From Sparassis latifolia (Eukaryota; Basidiomycota; Agaricomycetes; Polyporales; Sparassidaceae), in assembly GCA_018466975.1 (NCBI GenBank), contig JAENRS010000022.1, positions 558,001-622,000 of the forward strand: 64,000 nucleotides of DNA, read 5' to 3'. Positions within the stretch are counted from its first letter, which is position 1; the number at the start of each line of letters is the position of its first letter. The notes under the pieces are model-generated. The model saw only the letters and a program-made list of their open reading frames with translations. It did not search any database and was not told the DNA's origin. Positions 47,441-59,500 of this stretch are shown one piece after another. Position numbers and translations under genes: made by a program.

Positions 47441-49014
47441 ATGTCAGGTGTGTCTAGAGTCTCCGTCGCAATGGTGGACAGTGTAGAGCGCGCGCGCGCT
47501 CATGCTAAACGCGCTGTACATGTGTAATAGCTTCCATCGCCGAAGACTTGAGAATCGACAGGCTTTATGGTGTGGAAGGTAAAGTCGGTACGTCCTCGCA
47601 CACACATCCCACTGCTTTGAGAAGCTGATGCGCGGGCAGCGGTGGTAACTGGCGGAGGGTCGGGCATCGGGACGATGATCGCTTCCGCGTTCGTGCAGAA
47701 CGGGGCCAAGGTCTACATCGCCGCACGCAAGGAGAAGCAACTGCAGGAGGTCAGTAGTCCGGCGTTGTGTGTTGCAACTATATGAATGTTTGCATACCGG
47801 GTGGCAGGTGTGCAGTGCTCTTAACGAGAAGGGCCCGGGCAGCTGTCATTACTTCGTAGCGGATTTGACGGTGAGCTTGAGCAGTTTTATCGGCCGTGGA
47901 TGTTACTGAGCCCGGCATGGCGTCCAGACGAAGGCAGGTTGTGACAGTCTGGTTGCAGCTATCAAGGAGAGGGAATCCAAGATTCACATCCTCGTTAACA
48001 ACTCCGGCATCAGCTGGGGAGCACCATATGACAGGTATTGCAGTCATGTCCTTGCAACAAAATTTGCCTGTGACACAGTGTTCATAGTTTTCCCGAGAAG
48101 GAGGGCTGGGATCGACTTATGGCGTTGAACGTCAAGAGTGTATTCTACAGTACGTCTGAACAGGCTTCTGCGTGGCGCATCACTTACGAGCACTCATGGT
48201 TTTAGTGACCGTTGGGTAAGCGCACTCATGCTGACTTAAGACTTTTCATCGATGCTGAGACTCAGCGCACAGGCTCACTGATCTTCTTGCGAAAGGCTCG
48301 ACGAATGTAGACCCAGGGCGCGTTATTAACGTCTCGTCCGTTGCCTCACTTATCGCTACTTCAACGGAAACGTCCCTCGCTGCCAAGGGCTCGGGTCTAT
48401 GGAGCTGTCAGTCTCATACGTTTAGTACATTGTATATAAACACACTAAGGTTTTGTTCATTGTCCATTCAGATGCTACAAGCAAAGCTGCTGTGAATCAT
48501 CTGACATCGCAGCTGGCTGTAACTCTGCTCCCGAAGCGCATAACGTAGTTCTTTCTTTGCATTCGCACGGCTACTATCTGACGTCTGTTTCTACAGAGTG
48601 AACGCGATCCTTCCAGGGTGAGTAGTTCCAAGATATGCAAATCCTCTGTCTGATTGGCTCATTCGTTGTTGCGGGATCAAATAGGACGTTCCCCTCCAAG
48701 ATGACTGCGTATGGGTTCAAGACCAAAGGCGATAGCCTCGATTCGAATAACCCAATGGGTTTGTTCCTATACCGTGCACTCACATACGCAGCCTCTCACT
48801 TCCTTCTGTCCAGGTCGTGTTGGTCACCCTAGAGACATCGCAGGAATTGGTAAGTCGATACGCATCATGCTGCTGATCAGAAGACTCACTCGCTTGGGGC
48901 TGCCACTGCATGATAGTGCTCTTCCTGGCTAGCCCTGCATCTGCGTACATCACCGGTGCACATATCACTGTCGACGGTGGATCCGTGGTCTCCCGACAGA
49001 AGGCTGCTCTGTGA
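47441..49014 (+). CDS. RhlG-like short-chain dehydrogenase/reductase
   Basis: SDR enzymes reduce carbonyls or oxidise alcohols with NAD(P)H; the closest pattern is the fungal RhlG-like (3-oxoacyl reductase-like) group. The inferred start exon is seven bases (ATGTCAG, 47441-47447), spliced to CTTCCATCGCC to read MSASIAEDLRIDRLYGVEGK. The Rossmann motif AVVTGGGSGIG spans the next junction. Later motifs: VYIAARKEKQLQE, KIHILVNNSGISWGAPYD, EGWDRLMALNVKSVFYMTVG, PGRVINVSSVASLIATST, the catalytic Tyr-Lys pair in LWSYATSKAAVNHLTSQLA, RITVNAILPGTFPSKMTAYG and GAHITVDGGSVVSRQKAAL. Exons of 10 bases (48206-48215, TGACCGTTGG) and 21 bases (48597-48617) are needed to keep the frame. Physiological substrate is unknown. 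Confidence 0.88.
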
Positions 49015-49329
49015 GCCTTACGAGCTGCATTTAGTGTAAATATCACAGATACCAGTCCTCACGGTCCTCGAGTATTTTTTATCATGTGTATGTACCGCCA
49101 TCTCCATAAATGCAAGCTGTCTGAACAGTTAAGCCTCAATCTTCCAATCACTATGCTATACGATGTGCTACTACAGAGCATGATATGACAATAAGACAAT
49201 GTCGCTACAGAAACTATACGTCGACTCTGCATACATACTCCTGACAACAATTCGATCAGTCAATAACACGATAACATGATAACACAGAGCCGTGAAAACT
49301 CGACGACGATACTTAAATCAAGCCGTTCC
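49015..49329. other. Convergent 3' intergenic region
   Basis: This 315-base AT-rich stretch between two 3' ends shows no gene or repeat. Confidence 0.5.
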
Positions 49330-50472
49330 CTAGACTGTCATCCCCCACTGTTGCATCATTCTCATCGCGCTCGTCAACGACTCCCATGTGAAGTTAATGG
49401 CCGCCCACAAACCACTGTCCTTGACCGCTAACCATACCACGTTCTGATACAGACGATAGACCAGCTTCGCATGCCTCGAAAGCCTGTTGATGGTCATACC
49501 CTGCTGTGTAGCGAGCGCGTACGCATACGCGGCAACGCGGTTGTCGTGACTAATAATACCAGGGGCCCGCGGTGGTGGAGGTAATTCGGGGAAGAAGTTC
49601 TGCTTCGAGATGCGGCACGTTCGAGAAGTAGATATAATGTTCGAGGAGCTGGAACGCGACGGGGGCGGGAACGTAAATCGGAACCAGCGGAACACGGATA
49701 ATGGATGCTGCTTCGACCGTCGCGGTCGGAGGCGTAACGTGAAGGATTGCGAGTCGCAGACGGTAATCCTCGATGGGAGGAAGGTTGCCACAATGCGCAA
49801 GGAACATGAGGGCATGAATTGGGTAATAGGTGACGAGGCGGCGGGCGCGGAGTTTCTGGAGGTAACGGTCTGCGGGCGAAGTAGACCCCCATGATGGTCC
49901 GTAGACGGCGAAAATGTGCGTTGGGCACTCCGCCAGCCTAGAATCGGGCACAGACATTCCCTTGACCTTCCGTAACACGGTCTTTGGTGGGTCACAGCGT
50001 ACGCCAAGGAGGATTGGCGGGACACTGTTGGACAGGTAAGACCGAGCATCAGCATGGGAGGTAAATCTTGAAAGTGACATCATTGAACTTACTGCCTATG
50101 CATTCCCGGCAAGCCCTTGCGAATTAATTCCACAGGAGTACGGGCAAGGTCCGGTGCATAAGCCATGACGTCCTCATGTTTAACATCAGGCATGTCAGGT
50201 TGCGGTAATTTGCGCGGCAGCCGAGTTGGTGCCCTAAAAGGCATAACATACTGCAGTAGAAGTTTGCTATCGCCATATACAGGTTTCTTCATAAGGCGAG
50301 GACAGCCTCTGTATAAACTGTCGGTCATAGGGCGACGCGATCTTTTCCTCGCTAGAGCGATAACTGCGTGGGAAGCTTTGAGAGACTTCTCGATAGACGT
50401 AATGCGCAAGGTCCTGCGAGGTGTGCGCAGTAGCTTCAGCCTGAGGAGATCGCGCGTCACTGCAAGTCTCAT
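49330..50472 (-). CDS. Basidiomycete hypothetical protein, basic N-terminus
   Basis: I do not recognise the family. Exon 1 (50472-50093) begins MRLAVTRDLLRLKLLRTPRR, very basic and possibly a mitochondrial or nuclear targeting segment, and ends RKGLPGMHR. A 68-base intron (50092-50025) joins in phase to VPPILLGVRCDPPKTVLRKV, then FAVYGPSWGSTSPADRYLQK and RRLVTYYPIHALMFLAHCGN. Downstream, protein-like sequence changes frame. One frame gives FQLLEHYIYFSNVPHLEAEL and soon stops at about 49550. The other gives HDNRVAAYAYALATQQGMTI and KDSGLWAAINFTWESLTSAM, ending WGMTV at 49330. Either an extra base near 49604-49610 or an unrecognised intron (for example ending at the TTATTAG near 49551) joins them. 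Coding status is likely; the 3' structure is unresolved. Confidence 0.6.
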
Positions 50473-51839
50473 CGGTGAGGCGGGGAAGAAATAAGGAGGG
50501 AATAAATTGGGGGGAATGGATACGGATAGCCATGTTGATAGGTAAACGCTCGGTTTAAGTACCCAGGTCGCGGAAAGGGTGTAAAGGCCCTCGGCTAGAA
50601 AGACGCTAGTTGGCTCGGATTGGAACGTACTAAATCTGGAAGTTGTTTGGGTCAGTCAAAAGATGGACCCACGCAACCAAGCAGATGCAAATACGGACCA
50701 CGGTACCATTCACGGATTATTTACGGTTAAAAAAATAAGCCCTTCCCGGTATGGATAAGCCCTTGTTTTCGTGTTCAATCTCAGCTTCGCAACGACGACA
50801 AAGAATGATCATTGACGGTCAAAAGGTAGGAGTGTCCGGCCCCCTTTGCCGAGAGTACGCCTAGAGCATATTTTAGCTGGGAGTTGAATCGGTCTCTGGA
50901 CTTGATCATGAACGGCACTGAAAGTGTAATCATGGAGAGCCAAGTTACAGAGCACGTACATTCACTTCGACTTGCAAGAGATGTTCCGTAGATATGATGC
51001 GGTGTGCTGTATATTTTCTGTCACCTTTGCCGGGAGGGATATAATACAAGGATGCCCAGTATCTGCCTCAGGGACCAACGTGGAGGGCCCATATCCTGGA
51101 GTATACATGTCAACAAGAATTTCTAGCGAAGAGCAGCGATAGTAATTAACTAAGGCGAGAGGCAGACCAATGGACAGATTGGACATCAAGCCAGCATTAC
51201 GCGAAGGCGAATTGTCATCAAGCGCTGGGTCCCATCTATTTAGGTTCTGCAGAGTATGAACATACAAAAGAAGTGCAGAAGTACTTGATCGTGCAAGGTG
51301 GATCTAACCAAGATCTCGGATGTGTATATTCGATCTGCCTGTCAAGGCATGCTCTCTACACGACGTCTGACGGGGACGTTCGATCACACGAAACGATATG
51401 GATCTATCTCCTACAATAGCGGCGGAAGCCCCTATTGAATGGAAACCTTGTGCAGAGGGTAACCGTTCAATAATATTGGTGTAAAATATGATGACACGCT
51501 AGAGCACATCCATCTCGTATATACAGTATCCTGCCAGTGGAAGAAACTTGACAGACAGTCTGACATGGACCCTGGACTCCGCCAATCTCCGCGACGGACG
51601 GACCCTCGATCACCTCTGCTTGATCTAGTGACTAGCCCATCAGAGCTCAGTAAGACAGGTTCGTTGACTCTTTTTACTCGAACTATCAATTTGGTATGCT
51701 CATAGGAGCCCTGTACAGGTTATTGGATACTGGGCAATCGGAGTGACGGACATTCATAAGGGCGTAGGAACTCATCCCGCAGATAGTATAGAGACCAACG
51801 AGAACTGCAGCCTTCTCGACCTGCGACGCTAAGCCGAGG
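50473..51839. other. Divergent intergenic region of 1.4 kb
   Basis: This stretch lies between the hypothetical gene and the SET gene starts. Open frames are short on both strands and I recognise no gene, tRNA or repeat. It is long for this compact window, so an unrecognised small gene or RNA is possible. Confidence 0.4.
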
Positions 51840-53702
51840 ATGAGGCGGCGACTCTCTGTGTTGTTGGAATGGACGTCAGCCAGCCACATCCAGATCGATG
51901 GGCGGATTCAACTGGTAGATGAACCTGCAACCGGGATCAGTGTGCTTTCCACGACGGAGATCCTCCCGCTCTCTACTCGTGAGCGCACTCAACCGCCACC
52001 GCTTCTTTCCTGACCGATTGTAGTCGTCACCATCCCCAAGTCTGCGCTACTCTCCTGTAAATCGTGCTCGCGTGCGTCGCTCATCCCGTTTGTGCCCTAT
52101 GGCCATGGCGCCCATCTCGCGCTCGCGTTAGCGGTCTATTCTGAACTGTGAGTGCCTGAAATTGTCTTTCACCTGCGTGGTAGTTGAAACGCGAACAGGT
52201 TGAATGGCTCTGCGTCGAGATGGTATGGGTACTTGCAATCCCTGCCGACCGATATTGTCCCAATCGCACTCTTGTGGGGGACAGACGATGCAGATGAAGA
52301 TGGTATGCAGGGACGCCTTTGGCTAACTGGCACGGAAGTAGAGAAGGAATTCCTAGATGAGAGTGGTGCGCTGATCCTCGTGCGCGTATCTATTCTAAGT
52401 GCACCTATGAACATGTGCTAATACTCAACTAGGACGAAAGCCGCGAATACTATGCGACAATTGTGGAACCCCTCTTGTCAAGTCTCTCGAGTTCAAACAC
52501 GCTGTCAGGGTTTCTGCATGCGTATTCACTTGTCAGCTCGCGGGCCTTCCTTGTTGACGCATACCATGGATTGTCCATGGTCCCCATCGCGGATGCGTGA
52601 GTGGATTATTTTCTCTATCCAGTGCACTCTAAAGACTGCTCATATTACTGCGTATAATGTTCCGCAGATTCAACCATATCCATGAGAATCATGTTCACCT
52701 AGAAGTAATCACGTTTACATTCAACAAAATCCCTCTGATTCCGTAGTTCACAGAGCGACTACGACGTCTGTCCGACATGCGGATCTCTCTCTGAATGTCC
52801 GCACGACCGCGAAGAATCCTCCGGCAGCCCCACCCAGCCGTCCTCGAGCAAGGTCTTTCCGCCGAGCACCGATACCTGTGACATGGTAACAAACCTCTTT
52901 GTCCCAGCACATAGCGAGGTCTTCAACACATACGGAGCGCGCCTCTCTAACGCAACTCTCCTCACGCGATATGGCTTCTCGCTTGAGGGCAACGAGAACG
53001 ACATCTTGTCGTGGAATATCTACGACCTGCGCAGCTCGTTACATCCAATGAACGTGGATATGTACGAGAGGCTTGTTAGCGGATGGACGCGGTCCCGTTG
53101 GTCGGTGGTCTTGGAGGATAGCACCCTGGTCTTCCGACCTGATCTTGAGAACGATACATATTCGCAGAGCGGATCCAATCTGCGCCGCTTTCTGTGTATC
53201 AACAGCGATGCGCAAGTCAGCGTACACCTATGGCTCTGGGCTGCTTTTCGCAACATGAGGTCTTCTGGAGCAGAGCAGGATCTCGATGAATTTGTGCGTC
53301 TCCTTGGACGCGTTGCCGAGATGCAGGTTCAGCTGGAGCACGTACTCGCGGATGGTGGTGAGGATGAAGGTATCGTGCATGATTCTGATGCGCTATCGAG
53401 ACGCATCCTCTCCGGTATAGCCACAGACCTCTGTGTGCTCTGTGCACACCGCATCACGCAGATCGGGGCGCATCCTGAACTCAGTTCCGCAGAGCTTGGC
53501 GAAATGCTTGACGTGTGTTTTCTTCGCAATTACATTCTACTGCTATTAATGGGGCTATGACCAGAATCTTCCGTCCAACAGACCAAAGACACGGCTTGCC
53601 CTCTCACAAGTGCTAGCAGAACGTGCAGTCGTGGAGAGCTGTGCGTCGGCTTGGAGAGCATTGGAAGAACTTCTTGAAGATGACCTCGAACTTGCGCCAT
53701 GA
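51840..53702 (+). CDS. SET-domain protein lysine methyltransferase (SETD6/RKM-like)
   Basis: These split-SET enzymes methylate lysines on ribosomal or other non-histone proteins with S-adenosylmethionine. The start MRRRLSVLLEWTSASHIQID continues GRIQLVDEPATGISVLSTTE and, across an intron, LVTIPKSALLSCKSCS. The inserted helical region reads NGSASRWYGYLQSLPTDIVP, ALLWGTDDADEDG and GRLWLTGTEVEKEFLDESGA, then DESREYYATIVEPLL. The SET core is SRAFLVDAYHGLSMVPIADA with FNHIHENHVHLE (the Asn-His SAM site), and after a cysteine-containing insert AHSEVFNTYGARLSNATLLT and RYGF (the Asn-Thr-Tyr-Gly knot). The C-terminal substrate-binding helices end with an exon NLPSNRPKTRLALSQVLAER and a stop at 53700-53702. 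Histone substrates are unlikely for this subclass; the true substrate is unknown. Confidence 0.87.
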
Positions 53703-54211
53703 TCATTGTCTCCAAGAAGGGTTCTTTAAGTTCCTGGATACCAAGATAAAGGTGAGGATCCCGGATACTATCTGGTGTTGTGTATGCTACGCACTCTGGC
53801 GGCATCACCGTCGGGCGCAGCGAGAAGGAGGGAACATGTGTCACCTGCCCTCTTCGAATACCCGGCGGAGTCTAGAGTTCAGTAGTGGTTCCTCTGGCGC
53901 TTGAACGAATAACTTTATCTTCGTTGTGGGCTCTTCGTGGACGACCTGCATGTGATTTAAGTTATCGGTAAGCTTGGACTATTGGCATGTATAGCGCCTC
54001 GTGTTATTCTGCCGTCTCGAAACCTGGTTGGAATTGCATTGATGTAGAACGTTCTGAGGGAACTGGGTATAAATGCCTCTCTATCACTGCACCGTCTCCG
54101 CATGGACCCTAACCCATAGTCAGGGTCCCGATCGGATGCGTTGGCGACGTTTCGCTACCGCTCACGATCGCAGTTGGAATCGCAACAAATGGTCTTGACA
54201 GGAACAGGGGT
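53703..54211. other. Intergenic between SET gene and UVE1
   Basis: This 509-base stretch should hold the SET gene 3' UTR and the UVE1 promoter. No convincing coding sequence is present. Confidence 0.45.
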
Positions 54212-56337
54212 ATGTTTCTTGCCTTCCGTATGTTGCGCCTGGCAACTCGACCCTGTCCTCGAGCACTCGCATTTGCACGCCCATTCTCAGATTTTCAGAG
54301 TTCCCCAGATATCATGGCAAAACGCAAGCACATCATCGCACCACGTTCAATTCCTGACATAGAGGTCCCCGTTGACGCAGTAACCCAGAGCGAGACGGTC
54401 GTCTTACGTCGGTCAGCTCGTGTCAAGAAGAGCGTAACTTACACAGAAGTTACTCTGACTGCCGACGCAGAGGCAAATGAGGTCGGAGTCGAGAGTCCAT
54501 TAACGGATCTCGAAGAGGCAGAGGAATCGCCGACGAAGAAGAGAATGCGGCGCGGGAAGAACGAAGAGCCCGTGGTGTACGACATCCCTCCAGTAGTGCA
54601 AAAAGAGACCGCCTTCAAAGGTAGGCCGAGTACGCTCACTATGTGAGGAGTGTTGACCTTCATGTGACCTTGTAGGACGATTGGGATATGCGTGTCTTAA
54701 CACTATTCTCCGTGCGCTCAAGCCTAATCCCGTGTTCTGCTCCCGTACTTGTCGTATGGAGACCATCCGCAAAAATGGTCTACAATATGCTAAGGATCTT
54801 GGCCTGCAAAACTCCAGGGACCTCATCAAAATTATACAGGTATATAGAGTTATTCAGTGTTGTGCTCCGCTAAGCGTTCGGTTGATTGGTTCCAATTCGC
54901 AGTGGAATGAGGATAATAATATTCGATTTTTCCGAGTGTCCTCCGAAATGTTTCCCTTCGCATCACATAGTATACACGGCTATTCTCTCGAATATGCTGC
55001 TAAAGAACTCAAGGTACGTGCGCCGCTCGCTCTCACGTATTATCGTACTTATTTCTCTTAGGCTGCAGGAGACTTGGCGAAGCGCTTCGGTCATCGATTG
55101 ACTGCACATCCAGGCCAAGTACGATTTGTGCATTAGCTCGAAGCTCATTGTTAATGCACGCCATAGTTCACGCAGCTTGCGTCACCGCATGAGAACGTTA
55201 TCACGGCGTCCGTGCGCGAGCTAGACTGTACGTACATCCTATCCACTTATGCGATGCGGCTGAAGTTGACGAGCGACTAGACCACTGCCAGATGTTGCGG
55301 TACATGGAACTCGACAAAGACAGCGTGATCATCTTGCACATGGGGGTGCGTCCACGTCATCTTCCTACATTCAGAGCTTTGACCTCCGACGCAGGGCGTC
55401 TACGGCGACAAGCCCGCGACGCTCGAACGCTTCCGCGAGACGTTCCGCACGCGGCTCACGCAGGAGATGCGCGACAGGATAGTGCTCGAGAACGACGAGA
55501 TGTGCTACAGCGCGGACGAGCTCCTCCCGGTCTGCCGCGAGCTAGAGATCCCGCTCGTGGTGCGTCCCTCCCCATCGTGTTCTGTCCCTCTTTTAAATTT
55601 TGTTCACCTGCTTGCAGTTCGACTACCACCACAACTGGATCAACGTGCGTCCACCTATCATTTTTCTTTTACTTCAAATTTTTGATGCTCCTTGTAATGT
55701 AGCCGAGCACACACCCGCTCGCTGAGCTCCTCCCGCAGATCTTAGCGACGTGGGCACCGCGCGGTATCCGCCCGAAGCAGCACCTATCCGAACCGCGCCC
55801 AGGCGCACAAACCGTGATGGAGAAGCGCGCACATGCAGACCGCTGCGCAGGCCTACCTTTAGACTTGCCAGTCGACATGGATCTAATGATCGAGGTGCGC
55901 ACCCCGATGATACTCGCAACACATCGCTGACATCGTCGGGACTACAGGCAAAGGACAAAGAGCAGGCGGTTCTGCATCTGTACAGGATCTACTCCCTAGC
56001 ATCCGTCATACATGAGAACCTCCGCCCGGAGAAGCCCCCGAAGCCGTTCGTACGCCGCGGTGATTCGTCCGCGAACGTTGACCCTAACGCTGACTCTGAC
56101 GTGGCCTTGGGGATCGATGCAGAGCCAGAAGTCACCGCGGGCGTCGATGCCGAGCCTGGCACTGTCACTGTAGACGAACCCCCCCTCATGGAGGGTGCAG
56201 CCAATGCCGATGCGTCCACCGTGCTGCCTGTTCTCCGCAAGAGAAAGCGTGCTGCGAATTCGCGTGTTGTGGCTTTGGAAGCCCTAGAGACAGATAGCAG
56301 TGAGATGGCCGAAGTGGTCGGTTTGCATGTAAATTGA
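54212..56337 (+). CDS. UVE1: UV-damage endonuclease UVE1 (UVDE)
   Basis: UVDE nicks DNA 5' to UV photoproducts and other lesions, starting a light-independent excision repair path. The start MFLAFRMLRLATRPCPRALA, with an Arg-rich amphipathic leader, suggests mitochondrial import; an internal ATG at 54314 (MAKRKHIIAPRSIPDIEVPV) could give a nuclear form. The TIM-barrel begins GRLGYACLNTILRALKPNPV, then FCSRTCRMETIRKNGLQYAK, WNEDNNIRFFRVSSEMFPFA, GHRLTAHPGQ, FTQLASPHENVITASVREL, MELDKDSVIILHMGG, VYGDKPATLERFRETFRTRL, IVLENDEMCYSADELLPVCR, FDYHHNWIN (a 27-base exon, 55618-55644) and IRPKQHLSEPRPGAQ, HADRCAGLPLDLPVDMDLMI, EAKDKEQAVLHLYRIYSL. The metal-binding His, Glu and Asp residues of the family are in these motifs. 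An acidic, probably disordered tail ends at 56337. Confidence 0.93.
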
Positions 56338-56579
56338 GAGGCTGTGGGCGGCAATGCATTGAAGAGAAGGCCGAAAGCTGGAGAGCAGGAAGAGCCCTTG
56401 AGGTCTGAACTGCTCCTCTTAGCTCCAGAGTTTTTCTGTAGCGTCTCGTTAGTTTGTTGCGGTATGGGAACCTCTCAAGCAATTCAGATTTTCTCGCATG
56501 CAAATTACAGAGAAACGAACAAAATAATAACGATACAAGAATGGAGGTGAAACAATCCAAGCAAAACATAGAAGTACAA

Positions 56580-59500
56580 TCATCGTATTCGGTTTCCGTC
56601 GTCGTCGATGTTCCACATCTTGCAGAGCTTCTCCGACGTGATCTCGAGAACCACATACGCCTTGGTCGTGACGACCATGACACCGCCCTGCTGGACAGCG
56701 TGCACCTTGGCTTCTTGACCCTTCTGCGGGCCATGCAGGACGAGCGCATCATCCTCCGTGCGCTCAGGATGCACCGGCCACAGGAACTCGACGGGTATCG
56801 TGTGTACGTCCACGTCAGGGTCGATCGGCTGGAGGAAGCGTACGCGTGCACGCGCGCCGAATTGATTGTGCATGTCCGACACGGTGAGTACCACCGCCTG
56901 CCGACCCTCGTAGTCGCCTTTGTGCCACCCGTTCTCACCAAACGAGTTCTTCACTTCAACGATCATTCCCCGCTTCGATACGATCTCGGGTTCCGTCAGC
57001 CATTTCACACTTGCTTCTGCAAACCACACATCAGCTAGAGCTCAGAGTCGAATGGAGTGTGAAGGTGCTCACCGAACCTCGTCTCTACACCACTATAAGC
57101 GCCGCCGGATAAGCCGGGCGTCTCTGCGGTGGCGTCGAACCCAGCACCTGGGGTTTCGTACAAGCCAACTCCTGGCGTAGGCATTCCACCGCCATACATC
57201 ATGCCGGGAGTAGCTGGAAATGGATCAGCGAACGCAGGTGTGGGTGCCACAAAGGGCGTGGGAGCACTGGCGACCGGCTCTCCCTACAGCAAGTCTCATC
57301 AGACCACCGCATCGTGAATGCAAAGAATAGCCTACCCAAGTATTTGCGCCTTCACCCCAGCCACCCCCAGATGGTGAGCCCCACCCGCCTCCGGCACCAC
57401 TTGACCGTCCTGGCGTCGCGCCACCCCAGCTTGAGCTCGAGGGATTTGCTGGCGATGTTCCACCCAACTGTGCATTATTGTATGGATTTGGCGTACGCAC
57501 TGCTGAATTCCACGCTGGCGTGCGCCCACCGTCCTGACCGTACGGGTTGGGAGTGCGTGACGACGCATTCCAGGTAGGCGTTTTCCCGGTATCAGCATAG
57601 GGATTTGGTGTGCGAGAAGAGGCACTCCAAGCGGGGGTGCGGCCATCAACAGCGGCATATGGATTTGGTGTACGACCCGTAGCGCCCCATGCAGGAGTTC
57701 GGCCGCCCTGATTGTAGGGATTGGGGGTGCGCCCTATTGGATTGATGCTAAAGTTGTTACGAGGTTGTCCCATGGAGCCGAAGTGACCTTCAAGTGCTTC
57801 AACTTGACCAGTGGGACTGAAGTGACAGATGTTAGCGCGCAATACAACGTGCAAATGCATTTGCTCACAGGCGTCTCCTGAGCTTCCCCTTGTCAATTGT
57901 GATCACCTTATTGCCAGTATAGAGCTCAACACGCGCGATAGGACCGTTGGTGTCCTTGATGGTGCCAACATAGCCCTTGTTTGGACCCTTGACGACAACT
58001 ACCGTGACACCGATGAGACGATCGCGTGGACCCCGACCAATGTTTCCAGAGCCAACCATACCACCAGCGCCACCGCCGAGAGCAGGGTTCATCTTCGACA
58101 GATCAGCAGCGCCGAGTTTCATGAGGTTGCCCTTTGGAGCTACCGATACCAGTGATCGCGCACGCGTAACGAATACACCGCCATTCTCCGTGTAGTCGCG
58201 ATTGTACAAGAATGCGAAGAAGGACTGATGAGTATGTAGGACACGTCCTTTCCGACCCTGAGTATATCGAACGGTAAGAAAAAGTACGGTCATTAGAACC
58301 TGGCACGACATACCTCTCCGTCAACCTCTTTGACATTGTCGTTGACGCGAAGTTCGTGTCCTTCGGCGTCGGTGGCAATAGCTCTATTCGAGTCCCGCCG
58401 CATAGATATCTGATGTGGCTGAACCAACCGCACTTGGCCGTTCTGATCAAGCACACGGAACGAATCTCTTTCAGTCTTGAAAATGACACCAACTGTCTGG
58501 GCGCTGTGCCAAGGATGAATGGGAGGTAATACGGTGCAGTATAATGCACGTACTCGAGCTGTACAAGATCATGGAGTTCGTAGTTGCCAACAACATTCGT
58601 TCCTGTACCAACTTCCGCCGCTTCACGCAAGTCTTTGGAGAAAACAGAAATCTACGGCTGAATGTCAGAAGCATTGCACGATCAAAAGGTCAGACTCTCA
58701 CCTCTTGCATGGACATGTCAGACAAGAACGTAACGACGTTGTCGATGACAGAAACCACCAGTCCCGTCTCGTCCGCATTCTGACCAGCCATTACTTTGAC
58801 ATGGTCTCCAGGTTTAAAGCGTTTCCGAACGCTCCTGGCAGGAATCTGTATTCGCTGACCATCGAAGTCAACGCCCACAGGCTCAATTGTCACAACATCT
58901 TGTTCAATGGAATGCACTGTCCCGTGCACACCAGCTTGCTCTCCTTCGAAAACTTCGACATGGTCACCGGGCTGCAACACCGCAATCGCTGCCTTTCGAG
59001 AAGCCTCTGCAATGATGGAAAGATCGACGTTTGTTTCGTTCTCAGCCCCATCCTGCCCTCGTGTAAAGCGAGTAATCTCGTCAAGTGTAGGGTTGACGTT
59101 GTCCAGTTGTAGAGCGGTCAGACGGAAGTCCTTCTCTATGAACCCGTCCTTGTAAGTATCATTTTGAAAGACATACACCTGGTTGCGCTTTGATACCCCC
59201 TTTCGCCCGTATACCTTCACGACCTCTTCGTAATTGAAGAATCGCTGAGGAGGACGCATGGTGAAAGACGATAGGCCCGAGCCAGTTTTTTTGCGCTTCT
59301 TCCCAAGGCCATCAATTGCCCCATCGTCCTTCGGGTTAAGGTCGATTCTGGGTATGAACTTAAGGCCCACTTCCTCGCCATTCTCAGTGATATCCATGAC
59401 TTGGGCAAGATCTCCTTGGTACTTTCCGCGACGAATGCGCACCCAGCTGCCAGGAGTGACAGTCAAGTCTTGCTTCTTGATCTGCAATAGACTTGCCATT

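Noticed and set aside
49330..50055. Single 241-codon minus-strand frame as a complete gene
   Set aside because: Its first two thirds are a Ser/Arg-rich shadow of the more protein-like overlapping frame. Only its last ~80 codons look real.
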